Shown: piece by piece, positions 29,512-35,971 of the stretch
How positions within the stretch are numbered: position 1 is the stretch's first letter
Layout: every line of letters starts with the position of its first letter
NCBI GenBank assembly: GCA_012523925.1
Contig: JAAYSQ010000049.1
Coordinates: 1-35,971, forward strand
Direction: 5' to 3'
DNA from: Clostridiales bacterium
GTDB lineage: Bacteria; Bacillota; Clostridia; Lachnospirales; Lachnospiraceae
DNA: 35,971 nucleotides
The notes under the pieces: generated by a model
What the model was told of the DNA's origin: nothing
Database searches by the model: none
What the model saw: only the letters and a program-made list of their open reading frames with translations
Made by a program: the position numbers and the translations under genes

Positions 29512-30735
29512 ATGATAAATATTGCAGTCTTAGGATATGGTACGATTGGTAGTGGTGTTATTGAGGTATTAAAGACCAATGGCGATAGTATTGCCAAAAA
29601 GGCTGGCAAACAAATAAATGTGAAATATATTCTAGATAGAAAAGAGTTTCCAGGGGATCCGATTATGGAAAAACTGGTTAAGGATTTCGAAATCATATTA
29701 AATGACCCTGAGGTCAAGATTGTAGTAGAAGTTATGGGCGGTGTTGAACCGGCTTATTCTTATGTAAAAGCAGCGCTTTTAAATGGAAAGAGTGTGGTTA
29801 CCTCCAATAAAGAGTTGGTTGCAAAACACGGTGCCGAGCTTCTGGATATCGCCAAGGAGAAGGAATTGAACTTCCTTTTTGAAGCCAGCGTAGGTGGTGG
29901 AATTCCAATTATTCGTCCTTTAAATCAATCCCTAACGGCAGATGAAATTGTCGAGATTACAGGTATTTTAAATGGAACCACAAATTTCATTTTATCAAAA
30001 ATGAGTGAAGAAGAATCGGATTTTGATACTGTATTAAAGAATGCACAGGATATGGGATATGCGGAACGTAACCCGGCTGCGGATATCGAAGGCCATGACG
30101 CTTGCAGGAAGATTGCAATCTTATCTTCACTAGCTTATGGAATGCAAGTAGATTATGAAGATATTTATACGGAAGGTATTACCCATATCACAGATACTGA
30201 TATTAAATATGCTCGGGCTATGGGTGCAAGGATAAAATTATTTGCAACTAGCGTTCGTGATAATGATGAGCAAGTATATGCAATGGTAGCTCCAATGATG
30301 ATTAAGGCTGATCATCCATTATATATTGTGAATGATGTATTTAATGGAATCTTTGTTCGTGGAAATGTAATCGGTGATGTAATGTTCTATGGAAGTGGTG
30401 CCGGTAAACTTCCTACAGCCAGTGCTGTTGTTGCTGACGTTGTTGATGTAGCGAAACACCTAAGTAAGAATATCTGGACGATATGGAGTAGCAAGAAGTT
30501 AGAATTAAAGGATATTAGCCAGGTGAAACATAGATTTTTTATCCGTGTTGAAGGAACTGCAGATACTAGCTTAAAAAATAAAATTAAAGATTTGTTTGGA
30601 GAGGTAGAAGAAGTAACGGCAGATGGTGTAGATGGAGAATATGCATTTCTTACATCTTTAATAAAGGAACAGGATATTACAAAGATAAGAGAAAATCTTC
30701 CTGGAATTCTTAATGTTATCCGGGTAAGATTTTAA
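29512..30735 (+). CDS. hom: Homoserine dehydrogenase
   Basis: MINIAVLGYGTIGSGVIEVL...VVTSNKELVAKHG...GGGIPIIRPLNQSL...ILNGTTNFILSKM. Confidence 0.96.
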   Translation: MINIAVLGYGTIGSGVIEVLKTNGDSIAKKAGKQINVKYILDRKEFPGDPIMEKLVKDFEIILNDPEVKIVVEVMGGVEPAYSYVKAALLNGKSVVTSNKELVAKHGAELLDIAKEKELNFLFEASVGGGIPIIRPLNQSLTADEIVEITGILNGTTNFILSKMSEEESDFDTVLKNAQDMGYAERNPAADIEGHDACRKIAILSSLAYGMQVDYEDIYTEGITHITDTDIKYARAMGARIKLFATSVRDNDEQVYAMVAPMMIKADHPLYIVNDVFNGIFVRGNVIGDVMFYGSGAGKLPTASAVVADVVDVAKHLSKNIWTIWSSKKLELKDISQVKHRFFIRVEGTADTSLKNKIKDLFGEVEEVTADGVDGEYAFLTSLIKEQDITKIRENLPGILNVIRVRF

Positions 30736-30752
30736 AGAAAGGACCTGATAGA

Positions 30753-31955
30753 ATGAAATATATCGTAATTCTCGGGGATGGCATGGCGGATGAGCCGATT
30801 GAAGAGTTGGGAAATAGAACACCGCTGATGGTTGCAGATACACCATGCCTGGATTGGCTTGCGTCCAAATCCGAGCTAGGCCTTGCTCATACGATTCCGG
30901 AGGGAATGAAGCCAGGAAGTGATACGGCTAACCTGGCTGTTTTAGGATATAATCCTAAGCAATATTATTCTGGACGCTCGCCACTGGAAGCACTTAGTAT
31001 CGGAGTGAATATGAAAGCAACCGACATCGCTCTTCGCTGTAATATTGTCACCTTATCTGAAGAGGATGTTACATATGAAGAAAGAACTATCCTAGATCAC
31101 AGTTCCGGTGAAATAGGGACAGATGAATCTGCTGTTTTGATGGATGCAATCAAGAAAGAATTGGATAATGATATCTATAAGTTCTATGTTGGAACCAGTT
31201 ATCGTCATTTGACTATATGGGATCAAGGACGTGTCGTAGAGCTTACGCAACCCCATGATATTCTTGGTAGAGTCGTAGGAGAATATCTACCGAAAGAAGC
31301 TGCCTTACTAGAAATGATGAAGAAAAGCTACGACATTTTAAACAATCACCCGATTAATATACAACGAAAGGCAAAGGGTCTAAATAAAGCGAATTCCTTA
31401 TGGTTCTGGGGAGCAGGTACAAAGCCAGCCTTAGATTCTTTTGAAGAAAAGAATAAGAAATCTGGTGCCATGATTTCTGCCGTTGATTTGCTAAAAGGTA
31501 TTGCTATAGGTGCAGGGATGAAGGTTATCGAGGTGCCGGGAGCCAATGGAACCCTTCATACCAATTATGAAGGTAAGGCTATGGCAGCCGTTAAGGCCCT
31601 TCTAGAAGATCAGTATGATTTTGTATATGTTCATGTTGAAGCGCCAGATGAGATGGGGCATCAAGGGAATGTTCAGAATAAGATTACTTCCATAGAAAAT
31701 CTGGACAAAAAAGTTATCTCAATAATAACGAAAGAAATGCAAAATGCTGGAGCGGATTATCGGATGTTAATTATGCCTGATCATCCTACACCTATCCGAT
31801 GTAGAACGCATACCAGTGACCCGGTTCCATACTTGCTTTACGATAGTACGAAAAGTCAAAAGAACTCTTTTAAATATAATGAAGCTGATGTAAAATTAAG
31901 TGGCAATGTCGTAAGCGAAGGATATACTATTATTAATAAGTTATTTAATCGATAA
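30753..31955 (+). CDS. ApgM-like cofactor-independent phosphoglycerate mutase family protein; proposed homoserine kinase analogue
   Basis: MKYIVILGDGMADEPIEELGNRTPLMVADTPCLDWLASKSELGLAHTIPEGMKPGSDTANLAVLGY; between hom and lysC. Confidence 0.85.
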   Translation: MKYIVILGDGMADEPIEELGNRTPLMVADTPCLDWLASKSELGLAHTIPEGMKPGSDTANLAVLGYNPKQYYSGRSPLEALSIGVNMKATDIALRCNIVTLSEEDVTYEERTILDHSSGEIGTDESAVLMDAIKKELDNDIYKFYVGTSYRHLTIWDQGRVVELTQPHDILGRVVGEYLPKEAALLEMMKKSYDILNNHPINIQRKAKGLNKANSLWFWGAGTKPALDSFEEKNKKSGAMISAVDLLKGIAIGAGMKVIEVPGANGTLHTNYEGKAMAAVKALLEDQYDFVYVHVEAPDEMGHQGNVQNKITSIENLDKKVISIITKEMQNAGADYRMLIMPDHPTPIRCRTHTSDPVPYLLYDSTKSQKNSFKYNEADVKLSGNVVSEGYTIINKLFNR

Positions 31956-32130
31956 CTAGGTTTTCTTATTCTTTTTTTACAAACAAAGTGGCATATGATT
32001 GAATGCTAAAGGTTATGATGTCGATTGACTTTTAGCATTTAAATCGAGTTTAAAATAAGCGATGAACAGCTTACTCTTACTAAAGAAGTTAAGTTGGTAT
32101 GCACATAATCTAAAGTATTAGGAGGCAGCT

Positions 32131-33345
32131 ATGTTAATAGTAAAGAAATTTGGTGGCACATCCGTTGCCAACAAAGAGAGAATTTTTAATGTTGCCAAAC
32201 GAATTGTTGAAGACTATAAAAAGGGCAACGAAGTAGTTGTGGTTTTATCAGCTATGGGGAAACAAACGGATATATTATTAGATATGGTTAAAGACATTAA
32301 TCCGAAAGCATCTAAGAGAGAAATTGATATGCTTTTGACGACTGGCGAGCAGACTTCCGTTGCTCTAATGGCTATGGCGCTAGACGCATTGGGCGTGCCT
32401 GCAATTTCCTTAAATGCATTTCAAGTCGCAATGCATACAACTTCAACGTATGGGAATTCGCGATTAAAACGTATTGATACAGAAAGAATTTTGAATGAAT
32501 TAGAAAATAAACGGGTTGTTGTAGTAACCGGTTTTCAAGGTGTTAATAAATTGGATGATTATACAACGCTTGGGCGAGGTGGTTCCGATACAACAGCAGT
32601 TGCACTAGCTGCAGCTTTACATGCAGATGCCTGTGAGATTTACACGGATGTCGATGGTGTATATACAGGAGACCCAAGATTGGTAAATAATGCGAGGAAA
32701 CTTAAAGAAATCACCTATGATGAGATGCTTGAGATGGCATCGCTTGGTGCAGGAGTTTTGCATAATCGTTCAGTAGAGATGGCTAAAAAATATAGTGTAC
32801 CGCTTGTCGTTCGTTCAAGTCTAAATAATTCGGAAGGTACTATGGTTAAGGAGGAAATAAAAATGGAGAAAATGCTTGTAAGTGGTGTAGCATCAGATGC
32901 AAATGCTGCCCGTATCTCAGTAATTGGTTTGGAAGATCAGCCAGGAGTAGCTTTTAAGTTGTTTCATCATTTGGCAAGACATGATGTAAATGTTGATATT
33001 ATCTTGCAGTCTATAGGAAGAGACGGCACAAAGGATATCAGTTTCACCGTGAATAAAGATGATTTAGAGGAGGCGGTAGCAACCCTAGAAAGGCATCGCC
33101 AAGGAAGTTTAAAATGCCAAAAAATCGATGTGGAAAGGAACGTTGCTAAAGTTTCCATCGTTGGTGCTGGGATGATGTCCAATGCTGGTATTGCTGCAAA
33201 GATGTTTGAAGCATTATATGATGTTGGTGTTAATATTAAAATGATTTCAACCTCCGAAATCAGAGTTACCGTATTAATTGATGACGAACATTTGAATAAG
33301 GCAATCAATGCCGTTCATGATAAATTCTTTACCTCTAGGTTATAG
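32131..33345 (+). CDS. lysC: Aspartate kinase
   Basis: MLIVKKFGGTSVANKERIFNVAKRI...TTLGRGGSDTTAVALAAAL; two C-terminal ACT segments. Confidence 0.96.
   Translation: MLIVKKFGGTSVANKERIFNVAKRIVEDYKKGNEVVVVLSAMGKQTDILLDMVKDINPKASKREIDMLLTTGEQTSVALMAMALDALGVPAISLNAFQVAMHTTSTYGNSRLKRIDTERILNELENKRVVVVTGFQGVNKLDDYTTLGRGGSDTTAVALAAALHADACEIYTDVDGVYTGDPRLVNNARKLKEITYDEMLEMASLGAGVLHNRSVEMAKKYSVPLVVRSSLNNSEGTMVKEEIKMEKMLVSGVASDANAARISVIGLEDQPGVAFKLFHHLARHDVNVDIILQSIGRDGTKDISFTVNKDDLEEAVATLERHRQGSLKCQKIDVERNVAKVSIVGAGMMSNAGIAAKMFEALYDVGVNIKMISTSEIRVTVLIDDEHLNKAINAVHDKFFTSRL
32863..33345 (+). CDS. Candidate internally initiated aspartate kinase small (beta) subunit, 160 aa
   Basis: AAGGAGG (32848-32854), 8-nt spacer, in-frame ATG 32863; product begins MEKMLVSGVASDANAARISVIGL. 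Confidence 0.7.
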   Translation: MEKMLVSGVASDANAARISVIGLEDQPGVAFKLFHHLARHDVNVDIILQSIGRDGTKDISFTVNKDDLEEAVATLERHRQGSLKCQKIDVERNVAKVSIVGAGMMSNAGIAAKMFEALYDVGVNIKMISTSEIRVTVLIDDEHLNKAINAVHDKFFTSRL

Positions 33346-33373
33346 CAATAACAAGTTTATAGGTTGATTTTAA

Positions 33374-33405
33374 GGGATGTTTTCTTAGGAACATCCCTTC
33401 TTTTG
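33374..33405 (+). terminator. Terminator after lysC
   Basis: GGGATGTT/AACATCCC then TTCTTTT. Confidence 0.85.
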
Positions 33406-33514
33406 TACTAGATAACTAACCTCCTACATTACCAGAAACGTTGATTTTTGACATTTTAAATGGTATGATTAGGATATTCTTAGAAAGAATTTAATTCGAT
33501 AAAGGAGTTAAAGA

Positions 33515-35863
33515 ATGGATATATTAAAGCAAATAAAAGAAGAGCTAGGGATACGGCTGGAACAAGTAGAGGCAGCTGTAAAACTAATCGATGAAGGAAA
33601 TACCATACCATTTATTGCGAGATATCGAAAGGAAGTAACGGGATCCTTAGATGATGAACAATTAAGGAACCTATCGGAACGTCTGCAATATCTGAGGAAT
33701 CTGGAAGATAAAAAAGCCCAGGTCATGAGCACTATAGAGGAACAAGGAAAGCTGACAGAAGAATTAAAGGCTCAGATTATAGCGGCAGGGACCTTGGTTG
33801 AAGTAGAAGATCTATATCGACCATATCGTCCAAAGAGAAGAACCAGAGCAACCATCGCAAAGGAAAAGGGATTGGATGGATTAGCACAGATTATCCGTGC
33901 ACAGGAAGTTGACCAACCCATAGATGTGCTGGCAGAGAATTATCTATCTGAGGAGAAAGAGGTTAAGACAGTAGAGAAGGCAATCGCTGGTGCGATGGAT
34001 ATTATTGCTGAGGAAATCTCAGATGAAGCTGAATATCGTAGCTATATCCGTGAAGCAACCATGCGGGAAGGAATGCTTATTGTTGCAGCCAAAGATCCGG
34101 AGTTGAAGTCTGTCTATGAGATGTACTATGATTTTCAAGAGAGTGTGGAAAAAATAGCTGGACACAGAATTCTAGCAATAAACCGAGGTGAGAAGGAAAA
34201 GTTCTTAACCGTGAAAGTATCTGCACCAGAAGAGCGAATAATAAGATTTATTGAGAAAAAGGTCATTATTAATGACAACCCGAACACCAATGATATCTTG
34301 AAAGCAACAATAGAAGATAGCTACAAACGATTGATTGCGCCTGCAATAGAAAGAGAAATCCGTACCAGTTTAACCGAACGGGCAGAAGATGGGGCTATTA
34401 AAGTATTTGCTAAAAACTTAGAGCAGTTACTAATGCAGCCTCCGATTACAGGACAAGTTGTACTTGGATGGGACCCGGCATTCCGTACTGGTTGCAAGCT
34501 GGCAGTGGTAGATAGTACCGGCAAGGTGCTTGACACGGTTGTAATCTATCCTACAGCTCCGCAGAATAAGGTTGAAGAAGCAAAGCGGATACTAAAGAAA
34601 CTGATAGATAAATATAATATAACCTTAATCTCAGTTGGAAATGGTACAGCTTCCCGGGAATCTGAGCTTGTCATTGTTGAACTTTTAAAAGAAATTAAAA
34701 AACCAATTTCCTATGTTATTGTTAATGAGGCAGGAGCATCCGTTTATTCTGCAAGCAAATTAGCAACGGAAGAATTCCCCAATTTTGATGTAGGGGAGCG
34801 AAGTGCAGCTTCAATTGCAAGAAGACTACAGGATCCATTGGCAGAGCTTGTTAAAATTGAACCGCAATCCATTGGGGTTGGCCAATATCAGCATGATATG
34901 AATCAGAAAAAGCTGGGAGAGGTTCTCTCTGGTGTAGTTGAAGATTGTGTTAATAAGGTAGGAGTTGATCTAAATACCGCTTCCGTATCCTTATTAGAAC
35001 ATGTCTCAGGTATTACAAAAACCACTGCTAGGAATATCGTAGCATATAGGGAGGCTAATGGTCGTTTCTATAGCCGTAAGGAACTACTTGAGGTACCTAA
35101 GCTTGGACCTAAAACTTTCGAGCAATGTGCAGGGTTCTTAAGAATTCAGGATGGGGATAACCCTTTAGATGCAACAGGTGTACATCCGGAATCCTATGAT
35201 GCGACTGAGGCTTTATTAGAAAAGCTTGGACTCACCTTAGAGGATGTCAAAGAAATACAAGCAAAAGCACTTAAAAACAAAGATAAAGAGGATCAGAAAA
35301 AGAAGAATGAAACACCTGCGAAAAAGCAGAATAAGAAAAAGAGAAGTATCGTTGTTAAGAATCAAAATACTGCATTTGGTAAAGCGTTAGCGGCAGCAGT
35401 TGCTACTGCAACTATTGAGGATGAGCCGATAAATAAAGTTGATGATAACTCTAAAGAAATAGATGTTTCTATCATAGGAAAGAAGATCAAGGATAAGAAA
35501 AAGATGTCGGAGGAATTAGGTATTGGTGAAATTACCTTGATAGACATTATAAAGGAGTTGGAGAAACCAGGTAGAGACCCTAGAGATGAGATGCCTAAAC
35601 CAATCCTTCGTACGGATGTTTTAGAAATGAAGGATCTAACCGAAGGTATGATTCTTAAGGGCACCGTTCGCAATGTCATTGATTTTGGCGCATTTGTCGA
35701 TATTGGTGTACATCAGGATGGCCTTGTGCATATTTCAGAACTAACCAACAAGAGATTTGTAAAGCATCCACTGGAAGTTGTCAGCGTTGGCGATGTGGTA
35801 GATGTTAAAGTGTTAAGTGTGGACCTTGATAAGAAAAGAATTCAATTGACCATGAAACTGTAA
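33515..35863 (+). CDS. tex: Tex-family RNA-binding transcriptional accessory protein
   Basis: DEGNTIPFIARYRKEVTGSLDDEQLRNLSERLQYLRNLEDKK...GWDPAFRTGCKLAVVD...C-terminal S1 domain GMILKGTVRNVIDFGAFVDIGVHQDGLVHISEL. Confidence 0.96.
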   Translation: MDILKQIKEELGIRLEQVEAAVKLIDEGNTIPFIARYRKEVTGSLDDEQLRNLSERLQYLRNLEDKKAQVMSTIEEQGKLTEELKAQIIAAGTLVEVEDLYRPYRPKRRTRATIAKEKGLDGLAQIIRAQEVDQPIDVLAENYLSEEKEVKTVEKAIAGAMDIIAEEISDEAEYRSYIREATMREGMLIVAAKDPELKSVYEMYYDFQESVEKIAGHRILAINRGEKEKFLTVKVSAPEERIIRFIEKKVIINDNPNTNDILKATIEDSYKRLIAPAIEREIRTSLTERAEDGAIKVFAKNLEQLLMQPPITGQVVLGWDPAFRTGCKLAVVDSTGKVLDTVVIYPTAPQNKVEEAKRILKKLIDKYNITLISVGNGTASRESELVIVELLKEIKKPISYVIVNEAGASVYSASKLATEEFPNFDVGERSAASIARRLQDPLAELVKIEPQSIGVGQYQHDMNQKKLGEVLSGVVEDCVNKVGVDLNTASVSLLEHVSGITKTTARNIVAYREANGRFYSRKELLEVPKLGPKTFEQCAGFLRIQDGDNPLDATGVHPESYDATEALLEKLGLTLEDVKEIQAKALKNKDKEDQKKKNETPAKKQNKKKRSIVVKNQNTAFGKALAAAVATATIEDEPINKVDDNSKEIDVSIIGKKIKDKKKMSEELGIGEITLIDIIKELEKPGRDPRDEMPKPILRTDVLEMKDLTEGMILKGTVRNVIDFGAFVDIGVHQDGLVHISELTNKRFVKHPLEVVSVGDVVDVKVLSVDLDKKRIQLTMKL

Positions 35864-35881
35864 TTTAAGATTAATTTAGAG

Positions 35882-35942
35882 AACGCATAAAGGAGGTAAA
35901 GCATAGAAGAAATTACAAATGAGACACCTTTATGCGTTTTTT
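35882..35942 (+). terminator. Terminator after tex
   Basis: AACGCATAAAGG/CCTTTATGCGTT then TTTTTT, long loop. Confidence 0.8.
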
Positions 35943-35971
35943 GATTCCTAATAGCATTGCATTTATTTAAA

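Noticed and set aside
31956-32130. Lysine riboswitch or T-box upstream of lysC, or T-box upstream of the ACT/hom genes
   Set aside because: No lysine aptamer core or T-box AGGGTGG-type sequence seen; only one plain hairpin AATGCTAAAGGT/ACTTTTAGCATT (32002-32039).
35882-35942. AAAGGAGG after tex as an RBS for another gene
   Set aside because: It lies within the terminator stem/loop and no start codon with an ORF follows at suitable spacing.

Overview
The window looks like a chromosomal, mostly housekeeping segment of an AT-rich, flagellated clostridium (Lachnospiraceae-like gene content; inferred from protein sequences, not searched). In order: a partial minus-strand gene at the left edge; the str operon (rpsL, rpsG, fusA, tuf); an orphan membrane protein; mbl with two flagellar rod/hook genes and a rod-binding protein; recD2; a sugar nucleotidyltransferase; comF; a YvyF-like flagellar-operon protein; CvfB-like and acyl-ACP thioesterase genes on the minus strand; a methyltransferase; trxB; a secreted SH3/NlpC-P60 protein; a PilZ protein; hpf/raiA; secA; prfB with a programmed +1 frameshift; cheW; a polar amino-acid ABC transporter; an ACT-domain protein; hom; an ApgM-like protein; lysC; and tex. 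I found no phage, transposon, CRISPR, defence system, rRNA or tRNA, and no evidence for a new multi-gene system. The more interesting signals are non-coding or recoding: a mutually exclusive hairpin pair in the rpsL leader; a promoter plus structured tuf leader with a duplicated 10-mer and a possible SD-sequestering arm; related hairpins in the str-operon spacers; a DnaA-box cluster between the PilZ gene and hpf; a structured hpf leader; a possible structured RNA after the rod-binding gene; the prfB frameshift site with wide SD spacing; and an internal translation start in lysC. All RNA structures were paired by eye and not folded computationally.
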